A stretch of DNA of 64,000 nt from Nonomuraea corallina (GCF_027620315.1 NZ_JAPNNL010000014.1:1-64000); one strand, 5' to 3'. Shown: positions 51,159 to 60,433, counted from the first letter of the stretch. Numbers and translations: made by a program. Notes: a model not told the origin generated them from the letters alone.

Positions 51159-51512
51159 TCACTCGTCGCGATGGGCGGAATCGGGGCTGAAGGCGGGCAG
51201 GCACACCGCGATGTACTCGGCGCCCTCGTCGCCGGTGCGGTAGCGGATCCTCTCGCCCGGCTCGGTGACGAGGGTCTGGCCGGCGAGCACCTCGGTGGTG
51301 CCGCCGTCGTGCTCGACCAGGACGGCGCCGCGCAGCACGAGGGTGTACTCGGCGAATTCCGGGGTCTGGGCGGGCTCCTCCCAGCCGGGCGGGGCGACCA
51401 TGTGGGCGATGGAGACCGCCTCGTCGCCGGTGTTGACCCGGCCCACGTGCTCGTCGATGAGCTTGCCGCCCGGCACCGGGACGCGCGCAGGTCCTTCGAT
51501 CTTTCTCACCAC
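51159..51512 (-). CDS. Cupin-domain protein
   Basis: A 117-residue single-domain cupin: WEEPAQTPEFAEYTLVLRGAVLVEHDGG spans motif 1, in which only some of the metal-binding His/Glu are retained, and GQTLVTEPGERIRYRTGDEGAEYIAVCLP is motif 2. No specific activity can be assigned. Two adjacent GTG codons (51512, 51509) can start it. It lies between add and the lipoprotein gene, 4 bp from the latter's stop, possibly in the same transcript. Confidence 0.8.
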   Translation of the reverse strand: MVRKIEGPARVPVPGGKLIDEHVGRVNTGDEAVSIAHMVAPPGWEEPAQTPEFAEYTLVLRGAVLVEHDGGTTEVLAGQTLVTEPGERIRYRTGDEGAEYIAVCLPAFSPDSAHRDE

Positions 51513-51516
51513 CCGA

Positions 51517-52092
51517 TCAGTGTGCCACGTCGACCACCAGGCGGGGCGGGCCGGTGAGCTCCCGGACCTCGAAGCCCTTGACCGCGCCGGTCAGCAGGGC
51601 GATGCCGACGACGCCCTCGAAGTCGCCGGTCTTGGCGATGGCCGTGACGGTCCCCGACGGGGGCACGGCGGTGCCGGTCCAGGTGGGGACGCCGTCCTCG
51701 GTGTGGGCGTCGGCGGGGGTGAGCCGCAGGTGCAGGGCGTGGCCGCCGTTCAGGTCGATGGGCCGGCCGGACCCGTCCTGTTCCAGCTCGCGGACCCACC
51801 GCACGGTGTAGCCGGGGACGTCGCCGTCGAGGTCGACGACCACCCGGTCGTACGCGGGGTGGCGGCCGATCCGCACCCCGGTGACCGTGGCGGGCTCGAT
51901 GCCGTCGCGTTCGACCTGGAGGGGGGCGGTGCCGGTGGGGCTCGGGACGGGGGTGGCGGTGGGCGACCCGCCGGTGGGGGCGGAGGACGTGGCGCTGCCC
52001 GCCGAGGTCGCGCCGGGGGGCGCCGTGCCGCAGGAGATCAGGGCCGCGCCGCACGCGAGGAAGGCGCCGGCGGCCCGTACGAACGGGGTCAT
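51517..52092 (-). CDS. AMIN-like domain lipoprotein
   Basis: The 191-residue protein has a lipoprotein signal (AGAFLACGAALISC, lipidated Cys at 21), a Ser/Thr/Pro-rich spacer and a beta-rich domain (RIGRHPAYDRVVVDLDGDVPGYTVRWV, FEVRELTGPPRLVVDVAH) typical of actinobacterial AMIN-like proteins, which are thought to bind the cell wall. The ATG at 52092 is chosen because it starts the signal peptide. Confidence 0.8.
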   Translation of the reverse strand: MTPFVRAAGAFLACGAALISCGTAPPGATSAGSATSSAPTGGSPTATPVPSPTGTAPLQVERDGIEPATVTGVRIGRHPAYDRVVVDLDGDVPGYTVRWVRELEQDGSGRPIDLNGGHALHLRLTPADAHTEDGVPTWTGTAVPPSGTVTAIAKTGDFEGVVGIALLTGAVKGFEVRELTGPPRLVVDVAH

Positions 52093-52240
52093 GTGACCTG
52101 GATGCCCGGTGACCGCGCCGGCGATGCGCCCGGCGACCTGATCAGCATCAGGAGGAGAGGCGGAGCCGCCCGGCGCGATAGGTTCCGCGCCCGCGCGGCG
52201 GCGTCTAACAGAGATCTTTACGGCGTGGTAACCTCCGCGC

Positions 52241-52633
52241 ATGGACGATCAGTTCGCGGTCGACACCTGGCACTACGTCCTGGCCCGGCACGCCAGGGCC
52301 ATGTGCGCGCTGGAGCGCGAGCTGGGCGCCAAGCACGGGCTGGGGCCCAGCGAGTTCGAGGTCCTCGACCGGATCGTCCACCACGACAGGAAGCTGCGCA
52401 TCCAGGAGCTCTGCGAGGAGGTCCACCTGAGCCAGAGCGCGCTGTCGCGCGTGGTGGCCCGCCTGGAGAGGGCCGCGCTCGTCACGCGCCGGGCCTGTGA
52501 CTCCGACCGGCGTGGCGTGTTCGTGCGCATCACCGACGAGGGCCGCGCCCGCCACGCGGCCGCCCTGCCCACGCAGCGCGCCGTGCTGTGCGCGATCTTC
52601 GCCGAGGACGCCGCGCCGCTCCTCGCCCGGTGA
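52241..52633 (+). CDS. MarR-family regulator
   Basis: A 130-residue winged-helix regulator with LRIQELCEEVHLSQSALSRVVARLERAALVTRRACDSDRRGVFVRITDEGR, the MarR recognition helix and wing. TAACCT at 52229-52234 would place transcription start at the ATG (leaderless). It lies divergent to the AMIN-like lipoprotein gene and 32 bp before the secreted EEP-family gene. Targets are not evident. Confidence 0.88.
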   Translation: MDDQFAVDTWHYVLARHARAMCALERELGAKHGLGPSEFEVLDRIVHHDRKLRIQELCEEVHLSQSALSRVVARLERAALVTRRACDSDRRGVFVRITDEGRARHAAALPTQRAVLCAIFAEDAAPLLAR

Positions 52634-52665
52634 CCTTCCGGACCTTTCACCGGTACGCTGCGGCG

Positions 52666-53661
52666 ATGTCCTTTTTACACCGCTCAGTCAAGGCAGTCGC
52701 GGCGACCGCCGTGCTCACCGTCGCGGTCACGACGCCGGCGCACGCGCGGGAGGCGGCCCAGGTCCTCCGGGTCTACAACGACAACATCGAGAACCTGGTG
52801 ATGAACAACGCCGACGGGTCGTGCACCCGGATCTCGGGCCCGGCGCACCTCACCTCGATGCTGGTCGACGACAACGGCAGGACGGGCACGTCCGGCGTGC
52901 GGGCGCCCGACCTGCTGATCGTCCAGCAGGTGCGCGGCACCGGGCAGGCCACGGCCTACGCCGACCAGCTCTCCGCCAAGTTCGGCTACCCGGCGGGCAC
53001 CTTCAAGGCGATCGTCGCCTGGGACGACCCGGAGCGGTGGGGCGGGTCCCACCACTGCAGCCAGCAGTCGCTCGGCGACCTGAAGAAGCGTCAGACCAAC
53101 GGGATCATCTACAACACCAGGACGCTGAAACTGGCCGAGACCTCCAAGTACTGGAGCGCGGGCTGGCTGAAGCCGGGCACCGCGTACGCCGGCGGGGCCG
53201 GGTGCACGCTGTACAAGCCGCCGAGCAACGACGCCGGCGCCGCGTACGCCCACAAGTGGAAGCGCACCAGCGCGATCGCGGCGAGGTTCACGATGCGGGC
53301 GACGGGGACGCCGGTGTTCGCGGCCTCCATGCACCTGCCCCAGGAGAACAGCAGGAACGCCTGCGCCGGGCCGGGCGACACGGGACTGGCGGGCTCCGGC
53401 ATCCGGCTCGGCGCGGACGCCAGGAGGCTGATGAACGCCTCGACGATCCGCGTCGTCGGCATCGACGCGAATCGCACGGGCATCGCCAGGACCACGCTCG
53501 GCGGCTACGGCATGACGGGTTACGGCGCCAAGCCCACCCTGCGCACCAGGAAGATCGACTACCTGTTCGTCAAGGGCGCCGTGCGGCCGTCGCCGGTCGA
53601 CCACACGGTGAACAGCACGAAGTCGAACCACCGGGCGCTGTACGCGTTCATCACGGTGTGA
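52666..53661 (+). CDS. Secreted endonuclease/exonuclease/phosphatase-family protein with altered active site
   Basis: A 331-residue protein with a signal peptide (1-27, PAHA/REAA). The EEP fold is indicated by RVYNDNIENL, PDLLIVQQVRG, FAASMHLPQ, VVGIDANRTG and STKSNHRALYAF. Compared with DNase I-like enzymes, the metal-binding Glu of LQEV is Gln88 and the Asp of the final SDH is Asn, while the central His and the D-x-N pair remain. It may therefore be inactive, altered or use other residues. ATG 52666 begins the signal peptide, and TACGCT 8-13 bp upstream suggests a leaderless mRNA. It overlaps the convergent deoA by 11 bp. Confidence 0.8.
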   Translation: MSFLHRSVKAVAATAVLTVAVTTPAHAREAAQVLRVYNDNIENLVMNNADGSCTRISGPAHLTSMLVDDNGRTGTSGVRAPDLLIVQQVRGTGQATAYADQLSAKFGYPAGTFKAIVAWDDPERWGGSHHCSQQSLGDLKKRQTNGIIYNTRTLKLAETSKYWSAGWLKPGTAYAGGAGCTLYKPPSNDAGAAYAHKWKRTSAIAARFTMRATGTPVFAASMHLPQENSRNACAGPGDTGLAGSGIRLGADARRLMNASTIRVVGIDANRTGIARTTLGGYGMTGYGAKPTLRTRKIDYLFVKGAVRPSPVDHTVNSTKSNHRALYAFITV

Positions 53662-54925
53662 CGCGCTCGATGACCAGCGGCAGCACGTCGCCGGCCGTCT
53701 CGCCCACCGCGTAGCCGCCCTCCAGCGCCGCCAGCGCCCGCTCGAACCGGGCGGCGTCGTCGGCGTGCAGGGTGAGCAGCGGCTCGCCCCGGGTGACCCG
53801 GTCTCCGGGCTTGGCGTGCAGGGTGACGCCGGCGCCCGCCGAGACCGGGTCCTCCTTGCGCGCCCGGCCCGCGCCGAGCCGCCAGGCGGCCAGGCCCACC
53901 GCGTAGGCGTCCAGCCGGGTCAGCACGCCGGTCGACGGCGCCTCGACGGTCAGCGTCTCGGCCGCGCGGGGCAGCGGCGCGTCCGGGTCGCCGCCCTGAG
54001 CGGCGATCATCCGCCGCCAGGCGTCCATCGCCGACCCGTCGCGCAGCGCGTCGGCCGGGTCCTTGCCGGACACCCCGGCGGCCTCCAGCATCTCCCGCGC
54101 GAGCCGTACGGTCAGCTCCACCACGTCGGACGGCCCGCCGCCCGCGAGGACCTCGACCGACTCCTCGACCTCCAGGGCGTTGCCCACGGCCAGGCCGAGC
54201 GGCCGGTCCATGGCGGTGAGCAGCGCGACCGTGCGCACGCCCGCGTCGGCGCCGAGCGCGACCATGGTCTCGGCCAGCTCGCGGGCCCGTTCCGAGGTCT
54301 TCATGAACGCCCCTGAGCCCACCTTCACGTCCAGCACCAGCGACCCGGTGCCTTCCGCGATCTTCTTGGACATGATGGACGAGGCGATGAGCGGGATGGA
54401 CTCGACGGTGCCGGTGACGTCGCGCAGCGCGTACAGCTTCTTGTCGGCGGGGGCCAGCCCGGACCCGGCGGCGCAGACGACCGCGCCCGCCTCGCGCAGC
54501 ACGCCGAGCATCTCGTCGTTGGAGAGCGAGGCCCGCCAGCCGGGGATCGACTCCAGCTTGTCGAGCGTGCCGCCGGTGTGGCCGAGGCCGCGGCCGGAGA
54601 GCTGCGGCACGTAGGCGCCGCAGGCGGCGACCAGCGGCGCCAGCGGCAGCGTGATCTTGTCGCCGACGCCGCCGGTGGAGTGCTTGTCGGCGGTGGGCCG
54701 GTCGAGCGCCGACCAGTCCATCCGCTCGCCGGAGTCGATCATCGCCCGGGTCCAGCCGGCGATCTCACGCCGGTTCATGCCGTTGAGCAGGATCGCCATC
54801 GCGAGCGCGGCCATCTGCTCGTCGGCGACCTCGCCGCGGGTGTAGGCGTCGATCACCCAGTCGATCTGGGCGCCGGTCAGCTCCCCGCCGTCGCGCTTGG
54901 CGACGATGACCTCGATGACGTCCAT
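53651..54925 (-). CDS. deoA: Thymidine phosphorylase
   Basis: A 424-residue pyrimidine nucleoside phosphorylase with the family signature SGRGLGHTGGTLDKLES, DKHSTGGVGDK in the phosphate site and a C-terminal domain (GVTLHAKPGDRVTRGEPLLTLHAD). It releases base and 2-deoxyribose 1-phosphate. The ATG at 54925 shares one base with the cdd stop (TGATG). It is the last gene of the transporter-cdd-deoA operon, and the downstream gene is convergent. Confidence 0.95.
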   Translation of the reverse strand: MDVIEVIVAKRDGGELTGAQIDWVIDAYTRGEVADEQMAALAMAILLNGMNRREIAGWTRAMIDSGERMDWSALDRPTADKHSTGGVGDKITLPLAPLVAACGAYVPQLSGRGLGHTGGTLDKLESIPGWRASLSNDEMLGVLREAGAVVCAAGSGLAPADKKLYALRDVTGTVESIPLIASSIMSKKIAEGTGSLVLDVKVGSGAFMKTSERARELAETMVALGADAGVRTVALLTAMDRPLGLAVGNALEVEESVEVLAGGGPSDVVELTVRLAREMLEAAGVSGKDPADALRDGSAMDAWRRMIAAQGGDPDAPLPRAAETLTVEAPSTGVLTRLDAYAVGLAAWRLGAGRARKEDPVSAGAGVTLHAKPGDRVTRGEPLLTLHADDAARFERALAALEGGYAVGETAGDVLPLVIERVTP

Positions 54926-55335
54926 CACGACATCCGGGACAGGTCGTCGGGGCCGAACGCGTACGGCAGGATCTCGGACATCGGCTTGGGCCCGTCGACG
55001 GTCTCGACCAGCAGGTCGGCGCCGCCGAACTCCCACAGCAGCTGACGGCAGCGCCCGCACGGCATGAGCAGCTCACCGTGGCCGTCGACGCAGGTGAAGG
55101 CCAGCAGCCGGCCGCCGCCGGACGCCTGCAGCGCGGACACCAGCCCGCATTCGGCGCACAGCCCCACGCCGTAGGAGGCGTTCTCCACGTTGCAGCCGGT
55201 GACCACGCGCCCGTCGTCGACCAGCGCGGCGGCGCCGACCGGGAACTTCGAGTACGGGGCGTAGGCGTGGTGCATGGCCTCCGCGGCCTTGGCACGCAGA
55301 GAGTCCCAATCGATGATCAATGCTGTCCCGCTCAA
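54925..55335 (-). CDS. cdd: Cytidine deaminase
   Basis: A 136-residue homotetrameric-class zinc enzyme converting (deoxy)cytidine to (deoxy)uridine. The motif C60-A-E62 and PCGRC (Cys93, Cys96) supply the zinc ligands and catalytic Glu, and GCNVENASYG binds the nucleoside. The start is TTG 55335, overlapping the permease stop (TTGA). The product can go to a uridine/thymidine phosphorylase, and deoA follows directly. Confidence 0.95.
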   Translation of the reverse strand: MSGTALIIDWDSLRAKAAEAMHHAYAPYSKFPVGAAALVDDGRVVTGCNVENASYGVGLCAECGLVSALQASGGGRLLAFTCVDGHGELLMPCGRCRQLLWEFGGADLLVETVDGPKPMSEILPYAFGPDDLSRMS

Positions 55336-56594
55336 TGCTGTTCCCCCCGTCGGTAGCGTACGCCGTCGGCCTTGGGCATCCGCAGCCGCTGCGACGCGAC
55401 GAGGAGCACCAGCAGCGTGAGCACGTGCGGCGTGATGAAGACGAACTCGTTCGGCAGCCGGTCGACGGTCAGCCAGAGCCAGAAGAGCACGGCCGCGCCC
55501 ACCACGGCGGCGCCCATCGCCGTGTAGTCCTTGACGGTCAGGGCCGACAGCCCGTCCGCGCGGCGGGCCCTGACGCCGAGGTAGACCAGCAGCAGGATCG
55601 CGCCCAGGAGCAGGAAGGACGTGATCGCCCCCTGGCTGCGCAGTTGCAGGCCGTCGGCGTACCCGAAGAGCGCGGCGCCGGCCGCGAGCCCGCCGGGCCG
55701 CCAGTTACCGAAGATCATCGCGGCGAGTCCGATGAAGCCGCGCCCGGCCGTCTGCCCCTCGACGTACTTGGTGCTGACGAAGACCAGGAACACGCCGCCC
55801 AGCCCGGCGAACGCGCCGGAGATGACCACCGCGATGTACTTGATCCGGTAGACGTTCACGCCCAGCGACTCGGCCGCCCACGGGTTCTCGCCCGCCGAGC
55901 GCAGCCGCAGCCCGAAGGAGGTGTGCCAGAGCACGAAGAACGTCAGCGGCAGCATCAGCACGGCCAGGATGACCAGCACGTTCACGTTGTGCGTGAGCCC
56001 GCGCAGGATGCCCGCCAGGTCGCCGAGCAGGAACCACCTGGTGCTCTCCAGGCTGCCCAGCCAGTCGGGACCGCTGGACAGCAGCGGCAGGCTCAGCTCG
56101 GGCGCCTCGGACGACAGCGCGGGCGAGGTGGTGATGCCCGCGCCCGCCTGGTTGGCCTGGCTGCCCTCCTTGTAGAGCACCTCGGACAGGAACCGGGTGA
56201 CGCCCGGGCCGAGCAGGTTGATGGCCACGCCGCTGATGATGTGGTCGACGCCGAAGGTGACGGTGGCGATGGCGTGGATGAGGCCGCCGATCGCGCCCGC
56301 GAGCAGCCCGGCGACGAGCGCCGCGTAGGGCCCCCACTGGTAGCCGGCCCAGCCGGCGAACCACGTGCCGAGCACCATCATGCCTTCGAGGCCGATGTTG
56401 ACCACGCCGGCCCGCTCGGCCCACAGGCCGCCGAGCCCGGCCAGGCCGATCGGCACCGCCAGCATGAGCGCGGCCGCGAACGTGCCGGACGAGGTGATCT
56501 CGTTGGCTCCGGTGATCAGGCGGATCAGCGACACCAGCAGGATCGCCGCGGCGACGCCGATGAGCGTCAGATGGTACTTGCGGGTCCTGGTCAT
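55332..56594 (-). CDS. Nucleoside ABC transporter permease 2 (NupC/YufQ-like)
   Basis: A 420-residue permease of the BPD_transp_2 family with about ten predicted helices and the conserved GLWAERAGVVNIGLEGMM near the N-terminal third. It pairs with the permease encoded upstream (ATGA overlap), as in the Bmp/Nup nucleoside importers of Firmicutes. Its stop overlaps the cytidine deaminase start, physically linking uptake and salvage. Confidence 0.9.
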   Translation of the reverse strand: MTRTRKYHLTLIGVAAAILLVSLIRLITGANEITSSGTFAAALMLAVPIGLAGLGGLWAERAGVVNIGLEGMMVLGTWFAGWAGYQWGPYAALVAGLLAGAIGGLIHAIATVTFGVDHIISGVAINLLGPGVTRFLSEVLYKEGSQANQAGAGITTSPALSSEAPELSLPLLSSGPDWLGSLESTRWFLLGDLAGILRGLTHNVNVLVILAVLMLPLTFFVLWHTSFGLRLRSAGENPWAAESLGVNVYRIKYIAVVISGAFAGLGGVFLVFVSTKYVEGQTAGRGFIGLAAMIFGNWRPGGLAAGAALFGYADGLQLRSQGAITSFLLLGAILLLVYLGVRARRADGLSALTVKDYTAMGAAVVGAAVLFWLWLTVDRLPNEFVFITPHVLTLLVLLVASQRLRMPKADGVRYRRGEQH

Positions 56595-57730
56595 CCTGCC
56601 ACCTCAACGGGAGTGTTCCTGCCGAGCGCCTGGGCGGCCCGCCGTTCCTCGCGCCGCAGCGCGATCCTGCTGGTGACCTCGTTGGCGATGACCACCAGGA
56701 GGACGATGGTGCCCTGCATGATCGTGATGACCGAGGGCGGCACGTCCGCGAACTGCAGCGGGCCCTGCGCCCGGTCGAGGAAGCCGAACAGCAGCGCGGC
56801 CACCGCGATGCCCGCGGGCTTGTTGCGGCCGAGCAGGGCCACGGCGATGCCGAGGAAGCCCAGGCCGGGAGTGAAGTTGGAGCCGAAGGCGTGCTCGTCG
56901 CCGAGGAGCTCGGGCAGGCCGATCAGGCCCGCTACCGCCCCGGAGAGCACCATCGCGGAGATGACCATCTTCTTCGGGTCGACGCCGGAGGCGAGCGCGG
57001 CCGGCGCGTTGAGCCCGCTGGCCTTGACCTCGAAGCCGAACCGGGTGCGCTCCAGCACCAGCCAGATCCCGACGCCGAGCAGGATGGCGACGATGAGGAA
57101 GCCCCACAGGCCGTCGCCACGCGGCGCGGGCAGGCCGAACATCTCCAGCAGCACGTTCACGTTCGGGAACCACGCCGACTCGGGCAGCGGGGGCGTGCTC
57201 GTGGTGAGCTGCCCTTCGGCCCGCTCGCCGGCGAACGGGCCGCGGACCAGGTACGCGGCCAGGTTGATCGCGATGTAGTTGAGCATGATCGTGGAGATGA
57301 CCTCGTTGACGCCCCGGGTCACCTTCATCACGGCGGGGATCAGCGCGTACAGGCCGCCGGCGGCCGCCGCCACGATGATGATCACCGTGATCTGGATCGG
57401 CGCGGGGGCGACGAACGTCGAGCCGACGAAGGCGGCGCAGATGGCCGCGATGCGGTACTGGCCCTCGACGCCGATGTTGAAGAGGTTCATCCGGAAGCCT
57501 ATGGCCACGGCCAGGCCGGCGATGAACAGCGTCACCGCCCGGTTGAGCATGTCGGCGATGCTGGTCGACACGGCCTTCTCGCTGGCGCCGAAGTCGAAGA
57601 ACGCGGCGAAGGCGGCCGCCGGGCTGGCGCCCGCGGCGACGATCGCCACGCTGGAGATGCCGATGGCCAGCACGATGGCCGCGGCGGCGCCGGCGACGGT
57701 GAGCAGCGCCCTGAAGAGCCCCGCGGGCAT
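56591..57730 (-). CDS. Nucleoside ABC transporter permease 1 (NupB/YufP-like)
   Basis: A 379-residue permease of the BPD_transp_2 family with the signature RMNLFNIGVEGQYRIAAI and about ten helices. AGGAGG lies 4 nt before the ATG at 57730, which shares a base with the ATPase stop (TGATG). A GTG three bases upstream is also possible. It forms a heterodimeric channel with the next permease. Confidence 0.9.
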   Translation of the reverse strand: MPAGLFRALLTVAGAAAAIVLAIGISSVAIVAAGASPAAAFAAFFDFGASEKAVSTSIADMLNRAVTLFIAGLAVAIGFRMNLFNIGVEGQYRIAAICAAFVGSTFVAPAPIQITVIIIVAAAAGGLYALIPAVMKVTRGVNEVISTIMLNYIAINLAAYLVRGPFAGERAEGQLTTSTPPLPESAWFPNVNVLLEMFGLPAPRGDGLWGFLIVAILLGVGIWLVLERTRFGFEVKASGLNAPAALASGVDPKKMVISAMVLSGAVAGLIGLPELLGDEHAFGSNFTPGLGFLGIAVALLGRNKPAGIAVAALLFGFLDRAQGPLQFADVPPSVITIMQGTIVLLVVIANEVTSRIALRREERRAAQALGRNTPVEVAG

Positions 57731-59274
57731 CACGCCTCCTCAGTGCCGGTGATGGCACCGGTCATGTAACCGCCGAGCCGCTCCGGCGTGACGCCGGACG
57801 GGTCGAGCCGGGCGGCGAACCGCCCTCGATAGATCACGTACAGCGTGTCGGACAGTCCGATCAGCTCGTCGAGGTCCGCCGAGATGAGCAGCACGGCCAG
57901 CCCGGCGGCGCGGGCGTTGCGCAGGTGTTCCCAGATGGCGGCCTGCGCTCCCACGTCGACGCCCCGGGTGGGGTGTGCGGCGATGAGCACTTTGGGGTCG
58001 CCGCTCATCTCGCGGCCGACGATGAGCTTCTGCTGGTTGCCGCCCGACAGGGCCAGGGCCAGGGTGTCGACGCCGGGGGTGCGCACGTCGTACTCCTCGA
58101 CGATGCGCTGGGTGTCGGCCCTGGACGCGCGCCGGTCGATCCAGATGCCGCGGCGGGCCGGGGGTCTGGTCTGGTGGCCGAGCACGCGGTTCTCCCAGAG
58201 GCTGGCCTCCAGCAGCAGTCCCTGGCGGTGGCGGTCCTCGGGGATGTAGGCGATGCCTGCCTCGCGGCGGCGGCGCGTGGGCCAGGCGGCGATGTCCTCG
58301 CCGGCGAGGCTGAGCTCGCCGCCCACCTGGCGCATGCCCATGATGGCCTCGATCAGCTCGGACTGCCCGTTGCCCTCGACGCCCGCGATGCCGACGATCT
58401 CACCCTGGTGGATCTGGAACGACACGTCGTCCAGCAGCCGCCGGCCGCCCTCCGCCTCCATGGTCAGGCCGGACGCCTGGAACATGACGGTGTCGGTGAC
58501 CGTGGACTCGCGGGTCTCGGGGGTGGGCAGCTCGCTGCCGACCATGAGCTCGGCGAGATGGCGGGCGGTGGTGCCCGCGGGATCGACGCTGGCGACCGTG
58601 GTGCCGCGCCGGATCACGGTGATCGCGTCGGCGATGCTGAGCACCTCGTCGAGCTTGTGCGAGATGAAGATGACGGTGAGGCCGCCGGCCTTGAGCTCCC
58701 GCAGGTTCTCGAAGAGCTCGTCGACCTCCTGCGGGACGAGCACGGCGGTCGGCTCGTCCAGGATGAGGATGCGCGCGCCGCGGTAGAGGACCTTGAGGAT
58801 CTCCACCCGCTGGCGGTCGCCGACGCCGAGGTCCTCCACGAGCCGGTCGGGGTCGACCCGCAGGCCGTGGCGCTCGGCCAGCTCGTTGATGCGGCGGCGG
58901 GCGCCGGCCTTGTCGAGCACACCGGCGGTGCTCGGCTCGGCGCCCAGCACGATGTTCTCCAGCACCGTGAAGTAGTCGGCGAGCATGAAGTGCTGGTGGA
59001 CCATGCCGATGCCGGCCTGGATGGCGTCGCTCGGCGTGCGGAAGGAGACCTCCTGGCCGTCCACCTTGATCGTGCCCTCGTCCGGCTTCTGCATGCCGTA
59101 GAGGATCTTCATCAGCGTCGACTTGCCGGCGCCGTTCTCCCCGACGATCGCGTGCACCGTCCCGGCTTCGACGGTGAGGCTGATGTCGTGGTTGGCCACG
59201 ACACCGGGGAAGCGCTTGGTGATGCCCTCCAGCTGGACGGCGGGCGGCACCGCGGCGGCGATCTCAGCGTTCAT
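57730..59274 (-). CDS. Nucleoside ABC transporter ATP-binding protein (double ABC)
   Basis: The 514-residue protein has two fused ABC domains. The first has Walker A GENGAGKS and Walker B ILILDEPTAVL. The second has a degenerate Walker A (GVEGNGQS), signature LSGGNQQK and AAHPTRGVD at the Walker B. This asymmetry is normal for sugar/nucleoside importers of the RbsA/NupA kind. The ATG at 59274 gives the usual N-terminus. It follows the binding-protein gene after a hairpin and is coupled to the first permease. Confidence 0.93.
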   Translation of the reverse strand: MNAEIAAAVPPAVQLEGITKRFPGVVANHDISLTVEAGTVHAIVGENGAGKSTLMKILYGMQKPDEGTIKVDGQEVSFRTPSDAIQAGIGMVHQHFMLADYFTVLENIVLGAEPSTAGVLDKAGARRRINELAERHGLRVDPDRLVEDLGVGDRQRVEILKVLYRGARILILDEPTAVLVPQEVDELFENLRELKAGGLTVIFISHKLDEVLSIADAITVIRRGTTVASVDPAGTTARHLAELMVGSELPTPETRESTVTDTVMFQASGLTMEAEGGRRLLDDVSFQIHQGEIVGIAGVEGNGQSELIEAIMGMRQVGGELSLAGEDIAAWPTRRRREAGIAYIPEDRHRQGLLLEASLWENRVLGHQTRPPARRGIWIDRRASRADTQRIVEEYDVRTPGVDTLALALSGGNQQKLIVGREMSGDPKVLIAAHPTRGVDVGAQAAIWEHLRNARAAGLAVLLISADLDELIGLSDTLYVIYRGRFAARLDPSGVTPERLGGYMTGAITGTEEA

Positions 59275-59311
59275 CGGCCGCTCATTCGATCTCTCCTTGG
59301 GCAGATACAGG

Positions 59312-59346
59312 CCGAAGGCCCGGGTCACGGGACGCCGGGCCCTCGG
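59312..59346 (-). terminator. Attenuator-like hairpin between binding protein and transporter genes
   Basis: GGCCCGG (59317-59323) pairs with CCGGGCC (59335-59341), extended by CCGA with TCGG across one mismatch. It lies just after the binding-protein stop and would allow more binding protein than transporter to be made. Confidence 0.55.
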
Positions 59347-59362
59347 AGAGGCGTTCCTCAGA

Positions 59363-60433
59363 TCACGGGGTGGTCGGGACCGTGATCTTGCCGTCGACGA
59401 TGTCCTTCTTCGCGGCTTCGATCTTGTCGGCGATGTCGTCGATCTCGCCGCCGGTGGTGGACAGGCCGACGCCGTCCACCTTCAGGTCGTAGATCACGTC
59501 GCTGCCGCCCTTGGCGCCGCCCTGGAAGGCCTTGACGAACTCGAACACGCCGACGTCGACGCGCTTGAGCATGGAGGTCATGATGACCTCCTGGAGGTTG
59601 GTCTCCTTGACCGTCTGGCGCTGGTCGGAGTCGACGCCGATGGCCTTCTTCTTGGCCGCGGCGGCCGCCTGGAACACGCCGAGGCCGGAGTCGCCGGAGG
59701 CGTGGTAGACGATCTCGGCGCCGTCCTGGTACATCTTCTCGGCCGCGACCTTGCCCTTGTCGGGGGCGCGGAAGCCGGTGAAGTCACCGTCGGGGGTGAG
59801 GTACTTCACGTCGATCTTGGCGTCGCTCTTGACCGACTTCACGCCGGCCTCGAAGCCCGCCTGGAACTTCTTGATCAGGTCGTTCTCGACACCGCCGACG
59901 AAGCCCACGTGGCCGCTCTCGGCCTTGTGCGCGGCCGCGACGCCCGCCAGGTAGGAGCCCTGCTCCTCGGCGAACAGCAGGCCGGTCACGTTCGGGGCGT
60001 TGGAGCCCGAGTCGACGACCGCGAACTGGATCTCCGGGTACTCCTCGGCGGCCTTCTTGATGTCCTCGCCGTAGGCGAACCCGACGCCGATGATCGGGTT
60101 GTAGCCCGCGTCGGCCAGCTGGGTCAGCAGCTCACCGCGGTTGGAGCCGTCGGAGGCCGGGCTGAGCTCCTTGATCTCCGCGCCCAGCTCCGTCTTGGCC
60201 TTCTCCAGGCCCGCGTAGGCGGCGTCGTTGAACGACTTGTCGCCGCGTCCGCCGATGTCGAACGCGAGACCGACCTTGAGCGCACCGCCAGCAGGAGCGC
60301 TGGTGTCCGCGGAGGGCGCGGTGCTCGCCGTCGTGTCCCCACCACTGCCACTGCCGCCACAAGCCGCGGCCGCCATGAGCATGGCACCGGCCAGCGTGCC
60401 GGTCGCCAACCTGCCGAATCGCTTGCTGAGCAA
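59363..60433 (-). CDS. BMP-family nucleoside-binding lipoprotein
   Basis: A 356-residue lipoprotein with signal ending MAAAAC and a mature Ser/Thr/Gly-rich spacer. The BMP/PnrA fold follows (KVGLAFDIGGRGDKSFNDAAYAGLE, DAGYNPIIGVGFAYG, GFVGGVENDLIKKFQAGFEAG, ASGDSGLGVF), which binds purine and pyrimidine nucleosides. TTG 60433 has GGAAGGAG at ideal spacing; ATG 60448 is the alternative, with a weaker site. It is the first gene of the operon, with a hairpin after it. The deaminase and phosphorylase at the operon's end support nucleosides as substrate. Confidence 0.9.
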   Translation of the reverse strand: MLSKRFGRLATGTLAGAMLMAAAACGGSGSGGDTTASTAPSADTSAPAGGALKVGLAFDIGGRGDKSFNDAAYAGLEKAKTELGAEIKELSPASDGSNRGELLTQLADAGYNPIIGVGFAYGEDIKKAAEEYPEIQFAVVDSGSNAPNVTGLLFAEEQGSYLAGVAAAHKAESGHVGFVGGVENDLIKKFQAGFEAGVKSVKSDAKIDVKYLTPDGDFTGFRAPDKGKVAAEKMYQDGAEIVYHASGDSGLGVFQAAAAAKKKAIGVDSDQRQTVKETNLQEVIMTSMLKRVDVGVFEFVKAFQGGAKGGSDVIYDLKVDGVGLSTTGGEIDDIADKIEAAKKDIVDGKITVPTTP

